35,108 nucleotides of DNA from an uncultured Clostridia bacterium (lineage in GTDB: Bacteria; Bacillota; Clostridia; Christensenellales; Borkfalkiaceae), in contig CALVPX010000048.1 of assembly GCA_944354265.1 (NCBI GenBank), positions 1 through 35,108 of the forward strand, given 5' to 3'. Shown in pieces: positions 18,232 through 26,175 of the stretch. Made by a program: the position numbers and the translations under genes. The notes below the pieces were generated by a model. It ran no database searches, was not told the DNA's origin, and saw only the letters and a list, made by a program, of their open reading frames with translations. How positions within the stretch are numbered: the stretch's first letter is position 1; the number at the start of each line of letters is the position of its first letter.

Positions 18232-19449
18232 ATGTTATTCAAAAAGCAAGATAAAACTCAATCTGAAAGCTCTGAAGGCGCCGAAGTTAAAAAATCGGCG
18301 CACAAGGGCAACTCCCATTATCTGTCGGCAAAGGAATCGCGTGAGATCGCCAAGAGCAACGCCCGCGCAATGCGCGAGTATGAAAAGAAGAAGAGGGTCA
18401 AGCACGTCGACGAAAGCGTCTATACCTGCAAAATGCAGGATGAAAACAACATCGTCGAGTTTGATGACCTTCACACCTACTTCTTTACAGATGCAGGCGT
18501 TGCTAAGGCTGTCGACGGCGTAACATTCTCCATTCCCAAGGGAGCGACTGTGGGCGTCGTCGGCGAATCCGGCTGCGGCAAATCGGTCACAAGTCTTTCG
18601 CTCATGCAGCTCGTACAGGCTCCTCAGGGTCAGATAGTCGGCGGCTCCATCCGCTTCAACATGGGCGACAAGGCCTACGATATCGCCAAGATGCCCATAA
18701 ACGAGATGCGTAAGATACGCGGCAAGCAGATTGCCATGATCTTTCAGGAGCCCATGACGAGCCTCAACCCCGTATTCCGCATAGGCTATCAGCTCGACGA
18801 AATGGTGCTCCTGCACACGGGCTGCACCAAGGAGGAGGCAAAGGCGCACAGCATTGAGATGCTCAAGCTCGTCGGCATTGCCGCCCCTGAGCGCGTATAC
18901 AGCTGCTACCCGCACGAACTTTCAGGCGGTATGCGTCAGCGCGTTATGATAGCTATAGCTCTCTCGTGTGATCCAAGACTTATAATCGCCGACGAACCCA
19001 CGACGGCTCTCGACGTCACCATTCAGGCTCAGATTCTCGACCTTCTGCGCGAAATCAAGCAGAAGATCGACGGTTCAATAATGCTCATAACCCACGACCT
19101 CGGCGTCATTGCCGAGATGGCCGACTACGTTGTAGTAATGTATGCCGGCAGGGTAATTGAAACGGGTACAACTGAGGAGATTTTCCACAATCCCTTGCAT
19201 CCCTACACAATCGGTCTGCAAAAGAGCAAGCCGGTGGTAAAACGCAAGGTTGACAGGCTTTATAACATCCCCGGTCAGGTCCCCAACCCCATCGACATGC
19301 CCAATTTCTGCTACTTCAAGGACAGGTGCGACAAGTGCATAGACAAGTGCAACGGCGAATATCCTCATTTCGTTCAGGTTTCGCCCACCCACAGGGTGTC
19401 ATGCTATCTGTATGAAGAGAAAGGGGCAGAAGGAGGTTCAAATGAGTGA
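18232..19449 (+). CDS. oppD: Oligopeptide ABC transporter ATPase OppD
   Basis: The 405-residue ATPase has Walker A GESGCGKS at 111-118, Q-loop IFQEPMTSLNP, ABC signature LSGGMRQR from residue 230, Walker B with Asp254/Glu255 (DEPTTALD) and an H-loop LITHDLG. The C-terminal oligopeptide-transporter domain carries the Cys-rich motif CYFKDRCDKC...C, which in OppD/DppD-type proteins binds an iron-sulfur cluster. It powers peptide import with OppF. It has a charged extension of about 75 residues before the ATPase domain (Lys/Glu-rich, probably helical), longer than usual. Its end overlaps the start of oppF by 8 bp. Confidence 0.93.
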   Translation: MLFKKQDKTQSESSEGAEVKKSAHKGNSHYLSAKESREIAKSNARAMREYEKKKRVKHVDESVYTCKMQDENNIVEFDDLHTYFFTDAGVAKAVDGVTFSIPKGATVGVVGESGCGKSVTSLSLMQLVQAPQGQIVGGSIRFNMGDKAYDIAKMPINEMRKIRGKQIAMIFQEPMTSLNPVFRIGYQLDEMVLLHTGCTKEEAKAHSIEMLKLVGIAAPERVYSCYPHELSGGMRQRVMIAIALSCDPRLIIADEPTTALDVTIQAQILDLLREIKQKIDGSIMLITHDLGVIAEMADYVVVMYAGRVIETGTTEEIFHNPLHPYTIGLQKSKPVVKRKVDRLYNIPGQVPNPIDMPNFCYFKDRCDKCIDKCNGEYPHFVQVSPTHRVSCYLYEEKGAEGGSNE

Positions 19450-20533
19450 TATTCTCTTAGAAGAAAAGCCCGAGTCCGAGCAAGTGCAGGCTCCGGAATA
19501 TGAACTTGCAGGAGCAGAGGGAGCGGCGGAGGAGGCTACGGCTCCCGCCGAACCGCTTGACCCCAATGCCCTGCTTGAAGTTCGCCACCTCAAAAAATAT
19601 TTCCCGGCTAAAAAGAACTTCTTCGGCAAGCCGCTTTCATTTGTAAAGGCCGTCGACGACGTCTCTTTCAAGATTGCAAAGGGCACTACGCTCGGTATTG
19701 TCGGCGAGTCGGGCTGCGGCAAGACTACTTTGGGGCGCACCATTCTGCGCCTTCAATCCGCAACGGGCGGCGAAATCTATTTCGACGGCAAGGATATCAA
19801 CAAGCTCAAGACGGCCGAAATGAACGCGCTTCGTCCACAGATGCAGATTATCTTTCAGGACCCCTATTCAAGCCTCTCGCCCCGTATGCCTGTGGGCGAA
19901 ATTATAGGCGAGGCTGTAGCACAGCACAAGCTTGTGCCCAAGGCAGAGCTGAAGGAATATGTCCTCGAAGTAATGAAGAGTTGCGGTTTGCCCTACCACT
20001 ATTATGAGCGCTACCCGCACGAGTTCTCAGGTGGACAGCGTCAGCGTATCTGCATTGCGACCGCTCTCGCGCTCAAGCCCCGCTTTGTCGTCTGCGACGA
20101 GCCCGTCTCCGCGCTCGACGTGTCTATACAGGCTCAGATCATCAATCTTCTGAAGGATATGCAGGAGAAGATGGGCCTGACCTATATTTTTATTTCCCAC
20201 GACCTTTCGGTAGTCGAACATATCTCCAACTATGTAGGAGTAATGTACCTTGGCAGTATGGTTGAGTATGCCTCCACGGAGGACATATTCGACAAGCCCA
20301 TGCACCCTTACACCGAAGCTCTGTTTTCGGCAGTGCCCATTCCCGATCCGGACAGGCATAGCCAACGCATAATCTTATCGGGCGATATACCAAGCCCCAT
20401 CAATGCGCCTTCGGGGTGCAAATTCCACACCCGTTGCAACCATTGTATGGACATATGCAAGGAAGTTGCTCCCAAATTTAAAGATTACGGCAACGGCCAT
20501 ATGGTTGCATGTCATCTCTATCCACAGGATTAA
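19442..20533 (+). CDS. oppF: Oligopeptide ABC transporter ATPase OppF
   Basis: I chose ATG 19442 because AGGAGG lies at 19431-19436; an in-frame start at 19412 would ignore this site. The 363-residue protein has an acidic/Ala-rich leader of about 45 residues, then LLEVRHLKKYFPAKK, Walker A GESGCGKT at 88-95, IFQDPYSSLSPRM, signature FSGGQRQR, Walker B DEPVSALD and ISHDLSVVEH. The C-terminus has the Cys motif GCKFHTRCNHCMDIC typical of the family. It partners with OppD. The 8-bp overlap with oppD suggests coupled translation in equal amounts. Confidence 0.93.
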   Translation: MSDILLEEKPESEQVQAPEYELAGAEGAAEEATAPAEPLDPNALLEVRHLKKYFPAKKNFFGKPLSFVKAVDDVSFKIAKGTTLGIVGESGCGKTTLGRTILRLQSATGGEIYFDGKDINKLKTAEMNALRPQMQIIFQDPYSSLSPRMPVGEIIGEAVAQHKLVPKAELKEYVLEVMKSCGLPYHYYERYPHEFSGGQRQRICIATALALKPRFVVCDEPVSALDVSIQAQIINLLKDMQEKMGLTYIFISHDLSVVEHISNYVGVMYLGSMVEYASTEDIFDKPMHPYTEALFSAVPIPDPDRHSQRIILSGDIPSPINAPSGCKFHTRCNHCMDICKEVAPKFKDYGNGHMVACHLYPQD

Positions 20534-20545
20534 AGAGTAACCCGC

Positions 20546-20809
20546 GTGAAAAATAAAGAAAAGAAACAAAAACCCGTATTTGTCGATGATGGCAGAACTA
20601 TCGCCGACATGGATTTTGAAAACATAACGGGCTATCAGTCAAAGGAACAGCGCAAAAAGCACGAGGAAATACGCGCCCTCAACCTCACCAAGCAGGAGAG
20701 GAGGGCCATTTACCGCGGCGTGTTCAGATACACGCTGCCTTACTTTGGCTGCTTTATAGTTGTATTTGTTTGTCTGCTAGTGCTCATGTATTTCGGTATG
20801 CGCGGCTGA
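20546..20809 (+). CDS. Small single-pass membrane protein at the end of the opp cluster, function unknown
   Basis: This is an 87-residue protein from GTG 20546, 12 bp after oppF. The first 60 residues are charged and Lys/Glu-rich (KNKEKKQKPVFVDD, EQRKKHEEIRALNLTKQERRAIYRGVFRY), followed by one transmembrane helix (about 63-83) and a short MRG end. This layout predicts a cytoplasmic domain tethered to the membrane. I do not recognise a named family. Its position at the end of opp, and the similar charged extensions on OppC, OppD and OppF, suggest it could be an accessory of the transporter, but this is inference only. Confidence 0.75.
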   Translation: MKNKEKKQKPVFVDDGRTIADMDFENITGYQSKEQRKKHEEIRALNLTKQERRAIYRGVFRYTLPYFGCFIVVFVCLLVLMYFGMRG

Positions 20810-20864
20810 CATGATAAAACGCTAAGTTAAACTAATATATAAGTTTTAGTTTTGCAATGCATAA

Positions 20865-20926
20865 ATAATCAATATCATTGATATATGTTGATTATCTTGT
20901 ATGTTTATGCTCCGTTGTGTTAAAAT
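20865..20926 (+). promoter_or_regulatory. Nested palindrome plus candidate promoter before the thioredoxin-domain lipoprotein
   Basis: ATAATCAA (20865-20872) and TTGATTAT (20888-20895) form an inverted repeat around a second perfect one, ATATCA-T-TGATAT (20872-20884). It lies just before TTGTAT (20897-20902), which is 18 bp from TAAAAT (20921-20926). This looks like an operator beside a sigma-70-type promoter. No T run follows the palindrome, so it is not a good terminator. Confidence 0.45.
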
Positions 20927-20950
20927 GTCTTTGCAAAATAAATTCAGCCT

Positions 20951-21008
20951 GATCGCCGCTGCGGCATTGTAAATGTCCGCGGCGGTCAGTACGCGCAACT
21001 CCTGCGCG
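20951..21008 (+). promoter_or_regulatory. Two leader hairpins just before the ribosome-binding site
   Basis: The first hairpin is a 9-bp stem (20951-20959 with 20979-20987) continued by a bulged upper stem with loop GTA. The second is CGCGCA-ACTCC-TGCGCG (20992-21008). Both lie in the 5' leader of the gene starting at 21035, whose GGAGG follows at about 21023. They may stabilise or control the mRNA. Confidence 0.45.
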
Positions 21009-21034
21009 CAAATCTACTTTTTCGGAGGACTTTA

Positions 21035-23842
21035 ATGAAGAAGTTTCTAAGCACGCTTATGGCTGCCCTCCTTGCCGTATCCCTCGTGTTTACCGCTGCT
21101 TGTGTTGACAATGCCAACAGCGGTGACACATCGTATACGGTCACGGTGCAGAGCATTGGCGGTCTCAATCTTTCGGGCGTAACTGTCACCGCCTCGCTTG
21201 ACGGAAGCTCTGTCGGGTCGCAGGTGACAGACGAGAACGGTCAGGTCACATTCAATCTTAACGCGGCCGAATATACGCTGTCTGTCAGCAACCTTCCCAA
21301 CGGTTACAGTCAGCCCGATATTCAATATACGACCGATACTCAGGGCTCGCCCGTGACAATCAGGGTAGAGAGCTTTATAATCGACGGTGAGGCTCCCGCA
21401 GGCCTCGTATATGAAGAGGGAGACGTAATTTACGACTTTACATACGAAAATCTGACCCGCGATGAAAACGGTAATATCGTGCGTGAAACGCGTACCCTTT
21501 CACAATCCTTTGAGGACGGAAGGGAGATGGTTATGCTCAACTTCTATTATACGCTCTGCGGTCCCTGCGCAACCGAGTTCCCGCTCATGAATCAGGCCTA
21601 TGGCGAATATGATGCTCTTGTTGACGTAATTGCAATGTGTGACGAAAACGGCGGCGGCGACACAGAGGCGGAATCCATTGCATACAGATATTCGTTTGAA
21701 ACTCCGCTCTCGTTCTATATGGGTTATGACGAAGGCGGAAACACCATAGCAAATCACTTCACCATTCCCGGTTATCCTACAAATGTAATTATTGACCGTT
21801 ATGGTGTAATCTGTATGATTGAAGCGGGTTCCATTTCAGATGCAAACACCTTTATAAATTGGTTTGAAAGGTACACCGGTGACGACTATATTCAGGATGT
21901 CGGCAATGACTTTGAACTTGAACATCCCGACGTTGAAAATCCTCCCGTGGAGGACATTGCAAATGCTGTGAACGACTCCTCCATAGACGGCAAAATCACC
22001 TATCGTTGGGAGGATGAGGATGAATATACTTGGCCTTGGATCGTCGGTTCGGATAATGCAAGCATACAGACTTCCAATGCAAACAGCGCAGGTTCGTATG
22101 CGATCATCTATGCCGATATAACCCTCGACGAAAACGAGGTGTTGGCGTTTGACTTCTACACGAGCACAGAGGCGGGTGCGGATATATTCTATGTATTCAT
22201 TGACAACGAAATAGTATATCAGTACTCCGGAAGTTCCACGACCCCCAATTGGCAGACCTGCTATGCATACGTCGGCGATGGCGGACAGCATGAGCTCGCC
22301 CTTGCTTACGTCAAGGATACGGGCAGCGACGTCGGTGATGACACGGTTTATGTCCGCAACATGCGCACTACCACCGAAACCGAACTCATTCAGAATGACA
22401 TTACCGTCGACATTCTGCGTCAGGCTGCAACCGGCTACAATGAGAGTACGCACACTTATTCAGATTATGCAGATGTAGTTTACAACAGCATTGACGGTTA
22501 CTATCACATCGGCTCGCACGAGGGACCTTATCTTCTCGTTGAGATGATCGAAGATACGCAGTGGGGCCCCGGTCTGTACAGCTCGGCAATCACCGCTGTC
22601 AACTATGTTAATTCGGGCATCTGCGATGAAAATGACGATGAATATGTGCTCTATGAAAATTATGACATCATCGAAAAGTACGCTTGGTATAGCAGATATA
22701 CTTCTTACGAATCGTCGCTCACCCCTGTAAATCAGGAGCTGCGCAATGCGCTTGTAGAAGTTGTGGCTGCTCTCGGCAACGATGATTCCACCGATAACGA
22801 GACCGAATGGTTAGAACTTGGCCGTTACTATCAGCAGTACGGCGCTAATGTTGAAGAGCAGACGGACGACCCCCTTGCAGGCCTTACTATTGAAACTGCA
22901 ATACCTGCAACCATGCAGGGACAGACGGCTAACATGATACCCAAGGTTCCCCGCGGTGCATTCTACTCGTTCTCTCCCTCGGTCAGCGGTGCATATGAGA
23001 TTTCCACTTCCGACATTACGATAACTACAAGTGGCGGCGGTTCAAGTGATACTTTCCTTTGGCTGTTCGATGAGAACTATGGCGATATATTCGAACCTAC
23101 AGTAATCGACAGCTCAGAGGGCGGCTCTATAATTGCTGAGCTTGAAGCAGGTGAAACTTACTACATCTCGGTTGCATTGTCAGACCCCAATCTTTCGGGT
23201 ACCTGCACGCTCAACATAAGCTATTATAACGAAGATTATATCGTAAGGCCCGTCGCCTCCAATGCTTTCGTATTCGACGAGGATACCGGCGAAATTTATC
23301 TTCCCACATATGTAGACGTGCGTCTGTTGAGCGATGGCTACTACTATGCGTTTGAAGGCGATGAAAACCTTGGCCGTATCTTTGTAGACTTTGAACACGC
23401 TACAACATTTAGCGAGTCGCCTCTGACAGCTTGGATTGAGAGAACCTACACGAACGAAGACGGCACAACAACTACCGTGAACATGTTCGACTTCAGAGAG
23501 GGCTGCTATTACGACGAATATTATGCTGAACGTGAGGTCGCCTATAACGAGGCGCTTGCCGCTTATATTGAAAACGGTGGTACGCGCGAAGAGTTTATTG
23601 AGGCCAACGGCGAATTCGTAAACGTATACGAGCAGTTGCCTGACGAGTATAAAATTAACTATACCTCGCAAATGCAGGCATTTGCAGGCATGGCTAACGA
23701 CCTCGGTTATGTTCAGGCAAGCGAAGATCTTGTAGAAATTCTGCAGATACTCATGGATCTTGAAGATCGCCTTACCGACAATGCTTGGTTGCAGCTGTGC
23801 TACTACATTGAAGAGCTGACGGTCATTGAGCCTACGGTATAA
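21035..23842 (+). CDS. Large lipoprotein with thioredoxin-like (TlpA/AhpC-type) domain
   Basis: The 935-residue protein starts at ATG 21035 after CGGAGGAC. The signal peptide ends in lipobox TAAC (Cys23). Residues about 33-110 look like a CnaB/SpaA-type beta domain (GLNLSGVTVTAS...VTDENGQVTFNL). A TlpA-like thioredoxin fold follows (about 125-285), with redox motif Cys175-Gly-Pro-Cys178 (NFYYTLCGPCATEFPLM) and the cis-Pro region IPGYPTNVIIDRYG. The rest is beta-rich and includes a PPC-like segment (GAYEISTSDITI...LEAGETYYISVAL, about 650-730). It should be an extracellular, lipid-anchored thiol-disulfide protein. The membrane polyferredoxin-TlpA protein encoded convergently at 24486-26174 is a possible electron donor (inference). 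The large C-terminal part is unassigned. Confidence 0.82.
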   Translation: MKKFLSTLMAALLAVSLVFTAACVDNANSGDTSYTVTVQSIGGLNLSGVTVTASLDGSSVGSQVTDENGQVTFNLNAAEYTLSVSNLPNGYSQPDIQYTTDTQGSPVTIRVESFIIDGEAPAGLVYEEGDVIYDFTYENLTRDENGNIVRETRTLSQSFEDGREMVMLNFYYTLCGPCATEFPLMNQAYGEYDALVDVIAMCDENGGGDTEAESIAYRYSFETPLSFYMGYDEGGNTIANHFTIPGYPTNVIIDRYGVICMIEAGSISDANTFINWFERYTGDDYIQDVGNDFELEHPDVENPPVEDIANAVNDSSIDGKITYRWEDEDEYTWPWIVGSDNASIQTSNANSAGSYAIIYADITLDENEVLAFDFYTSTEAGADIFYVFIDNEIVYQYSGSSTTPNWQTCYAYVGDGGQHELALAYVKDTGSDVGDDTVYVRNMRTTTETELIQNDITVDILRQAATGYNESTHTYSDYADVVYNSIDGYYHIGSHEGPYLLVEMIEDTQWGPGLYSSAITAVNYVNSGICDENDDEYVLYENYDIIEKYAWYSRYTSYESSLTPVNQELRNALVEVVAALGNDDSTDNETEWLELGRYYQQYGANVEEQTDDPLAGLTIETAIPATMQGQTANMIPKVPRGAFYSFSPSVSGAYEISTSDITITTSGGGSSDTFLWLFDENYGDIFEPTVIDSSEGGSIIAELEAGETYYISVALSDPNLSGTCTLNISYYNEDYIVRPVASNAFVFDEDTGEIYLPTYVDVRLLSDGYYYAFEGDENLGRIFVDFEHATTFSESPLTAWIERTYTNEDGTTTTVNMFDFREGCYYDEYYAEREVAYNEALAAYIENGGTREEFIEANGEFVNVYEQLPDEYKINYTSQMQAFAGMANDLGYVQASEDLVEILQILMDLEDRLTDNAWLQLCYYIEELTVIEPTV

Positions 23843-23870
23843 TAAACTATAATAGCTGTAAAAAAATGAC

Positions 23871-23897
23871 TTTGCGGCGGTGGTAATCCGCCGCAAA
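23871..23897. terminator. Hairpin between the two lipoprotein genes
   Basis: TTTGCGGCGG and CCGCCGCAAA form a perfect 10-bp stem with loop TGGTAAT. On the plus strand the stem is preceded by an A run but has no T run after it. On the minus strand a run of seven T follows a few bases after the stem. It may attenuate plus-strand readthrough or stop antisense transcription. Confidence 0.45.
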
Positions 23898-23938
23898 AGG
23901 CTACTTAAAAAAATGCAATATTTCAAGGAGAAACTATT

Positions 23939-24382
23939 ATGACTAAAAAACTTAAAGTTGCGTTCCTTGCCTGCCTTACGCTCTGCATTGCGCTGTTTGC
24001 GTTTGTATTTGCCGCATGCGACGGCGGCAATGGCGGCAACGATAACACCAACGACGGCATAATAACTTATACAGTGACGGTTGAGTACGAGGACGGCACA
24101 GCTCCCTCCACAGATTTAAGAATTTCCGTTCAGCTCTGCGCTGTACGTGACGACGGCTCCCTTGGCCTCTGCCTTACGCCCGTTCAGATAGATGAAAACG
24201 GCGTCGCTGTGATTGAGATAGACGTTCATACGCTCTCTCAAACTAGTTCAGATATAACTGAAGATACAATTTACCACATTCAGGTAAACAGGGTGCCCGA
24301 CACGCATACCTACAATCAGGAGCTCAATACCTCTGTAGGACAGTCATCCTATACGGTAGTTCTTACTGAAGTTGCCGAATAA
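23939..24382 (+). CDS. Small lipoprotein, function unknown
   Basis: The 147-residue protein starts at ATG 23939 after AAGGAG. The signal peptide ends at FAAC, then a Gly/Asn/Asp linker precedes a compact beta-rich domain (YTVTVEYEDGTAPSTDLRISVQLC...VYHIQVNRVP-like strands). The opening resembles the CnaB/SpaA-like domain at the start of the preceding lipoprotein (both have YTVTV followed by short strands and a DENG turn), so the two may share that fold. It is the last plus-strand gene before the convergent terminator. No enzymatic motif is visible. Confidence 0.75.
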   Translation: MTKKLKVAFLACLTLCIALFAFVFAACDGGNGGNDNTNDGIITYTVTVEYEDGTAPSTDLRISVQLCAVRDDGSLGLCLTPVQIDENGVAVIEIDVHTLSQTSSDITEDTIYHIQVNRVPDTHTYNQELNTSVGQSSYTVVLTEVAE

Positions 24383-24395
24383 TAATGTTTCTATA

Positions 24396-24431
24396 AAAAA
24401 ATCGTCTCCCAATTAGGGAGGCGATTTTTTT
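24396..24431. terminator. Bidirectional terminator between convergent genes
   Basis: A stem of about nine to ten pairs with loop AATTA is flanked by seven A on the left and a run of T on the right, so it can act as an intrinsic terminator on both strands. It serves the lipoprotein gene ending at 24382 and the minus-strand gene ending at 24486. Confidence 0.85.
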
Positions 24432-24435
24432 ATAC

Positions 24436-24467
24436 AATAAATATCCGCCCGCGGGCGGATATTTATT
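24436..24467. repeat. 32-bp perfect palindrome in the convergent intergenic gap
   Basis: The sequence AATAAATATCCGCCCG is followed directly by its exact reverse complement, with no spacer. The core is GC-rich and the ends AT-rich. It sits between the bidirectional terminator and the stop codon of the minus-strand gene, so it could be a second transcription stop or a protein-binding site. Confidence 0.7.
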
Positions 24468-24485
24468 ATTGTGTAATATTTTTTG

Positions 24486-26174
24486 TTAATCTCCTATGGC
24501 TTCGAGTATGGCGGTTTCAAGCTCTTCACTTGTAAGTTCGCCCAATCTCTTAAAGGTTATCGTGCCGTCTTCGTCAACTATAAGGGTGGAGGGATATGCG
24601 CCGTTGCCGCCAAGCATACGGTATACCGTCATATTCTGTTCGGTCTGTACGCTGTCCTGTGCGAATATTATATTCCAATCGTTCCAACCAACTCTGTCAA
24701 GGTAGGCATTTACATCTTCTTCAATGTAATCTGAATGAATTGCAACTACTGTGATATCATCGGCATAGGTCTCGGCAAATTCCGCAAAGAAGGGCAATTC
24801 TTCAACGCAGGGACCGCACCATGTGCCCCAGAAGTTTATTACCGTGACCTTGCCTTGGTTGTCTGCAAGGCTGAATTCTTCTCCGTCGTAATTGCCGTAA
24901 AGGGGAACGGTAAACTGCGGACAGGTGTCGCCGACGTTGTTGCCCTCTGTAACTCTGTTTGCCGCGCTTGCGTCAAAGAAGTTGTAGTAAACAATGGCGC
25001 CTATAAGCACTATGGCAGCGAGCAAATAAACAACAATCTTTAAAATCTTCTGCCCCTTGGGGTTTATGTAGGGGCGGGGTATCTTTCTCAAAGGCTTAGC
25101 TGCAGCAGGGGCTGAGGAGGCACCGCCTGCAGGCATGCTGCCTTCAATTGCCATCATGTCCGCCATGTCCTTTGTAATGGTCACGTCGCCGCCTGCTGTG
25201 GCTGCCGCCGTTGCGGGCTGAACGAAGTTTGTAAGGGGCACTTTAACGGTCGACTCATCGTCAAGCTGAGAGGGCTTAACGAATATCGACGAGCCCTTCC
25301 ACACAATCGCCTTAGTGGGGCAAACTTTAATACATTCTCCGCAGTTTATGCACTCGTGGTCGCCGACATGTTTAATGTCCATCTTGCAGTGTGCAACACA
25401 CAGTCCGCAGTCGGTACACTTATCTTTTTCAACCTTGACGCCAAGCAGGGCTATCTTGTTGAAGAAGCCGTAAATGGCTCCGAGGGGGCACACAAAGCGG
25501 CAGAAGGGGCGGTACATAAACACGCTCGCAAGCAGTATAACAACGAGAACGGCAAACTTCCATGTGAACAACCCGCCCAACATGCCGTACATATCGGCAT
25601 TTACGGGGTTTATCAGCAAAAGTATGGCTCCGCCAAGAGTGCCAGAGGGACATAAGTATTTGCAGAATGCCGGAACGGGAGTGTTCTGAAGCATAAATGC
25701 CAAAGGAACTGCTATTACAAGACCGATGAGCAAAACATATTTAAAGTAGGAGAGTATCCTTGTTATTTTGTTTTTCTTGAGCTTCGGAGTCTTTATTTTA
25801 TAAAGTAAATCCTGTAAAAGTCCTGTCGGACAGAGAAAACCGCATATTACTCTGCCAAGCATAATACCGAACAGAGCTAAAATTCCAAGCACATAAACGG
25901 GTGTCTTCGTGCCCGAACCGTACATTGCGTTCTGCAGTGCGCCAAGCGGGCAGGAACCAACGGTACTCGGACAGGAGTAACAGTTGAGGCCGGGAACGCA
26001 CATGTTCTTGCTTCCACCCGTATAAATCATGCCGTTGAACAATCCCTTTATGTTGGCGTTGGTCAGAAGCGCTGCATACAGCTGAATTATTCTGCGCCGC
26101 GTGGGAGCATGATTTTTAAACCAAAGGCCAATCTTTTTAAAAAAATTGCCCGTCTTTGTAAGTATTTTCTTCAT
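24486..26174 (-). CDS. NapH-type membrane polyferredoxin fused to a TlpA thioredoxin domain
   Basis: The 562-residue protein has an N-terminal half like NapH/NosR-type 4Fe-4S membrane proteins: about five transmembrane helices with conserved Cys-Pro motifs (CVPGLNCYSC, GRVICGFLCPTGLLQDLL, FCKYLCPSGTL, PFCRFVCPLGAIYG). Two cytosolic-type [4Fe-4S] ferredoxin motifs follow (KCTDCGLCVAHC and ECINCGECIKVC, about 255-300). After an Ala/Gly-rich linker and one more helix (about 375-400) comes a TlpA/ResA-like thioredoxin domain with active site Cys453-Gly-Pro-Cys456 (NFWGTWCGPCVEELPFF) and the cis-Pro segment GAYPSTLIVDEDG. It would pass electrons from the cytoplasm through iron-sulfur centres to a thioredoxin domain outside the cell. 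It follows the 26176-27192 gene with a 1-bp gap, as one operon. Confidence 0.88.
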   Translation of the reverse strand: MKKILTKTGNFFKKIGLWFKNHAPTRRRIIQLYAALLTNANIKGLFNGMIYTGGSKNMCVPGLNCYSCPSTVGSCPLGALQNAMYGSGTKTPVYVLGILALFGIMLGRVICGFLCPTGLLQDLLYKIKTPKLKKNKITRILSYFKYVLLIGLVIAVPLAFMLQNTPVPAFCKYLCPSGTLGGAILLLINPVNADMYGMLGGLFTWKFAVLVVILLASVFMYRPFCRFVCPLGAIYGFFNKIALLGVKVEKDKCTDCGLCVAHCKMDIKHVGDHECINCGECIKVCPTKAIVWKGSSIFVKPSQLDDESTVKVPLTNFVQPATAAATAGGDVTITKDMADMMAIEGSMPAGGASSAPAAAKPLRKIPRPYINPKGQKILKIVVYLLAAIVLIGAIVYYNFFDASAANRVTEGNNVGDTCPQFTVPLYGNYDGEEFSLADNQGKVTVINFWGTWCGPCVEELPFFAEFAETYADDITVVAIHSDYIEEDVNAYLDRVGWNDWNIIFAQDSVQTEQNMTVYRMLGGNGAYPSTLIVDEDGTITFKRLGELTSEELETAILEAIGD

Positions 26175-26175
26175 A

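Noticed and set aside
19412-19441. Upstream ATG start for oppF at 19412.
   Set aside because: AGGAGG at 19431-19436 is ideally placed for ATG 19442. The upstream start would make a long overlap with oppD without its own site.
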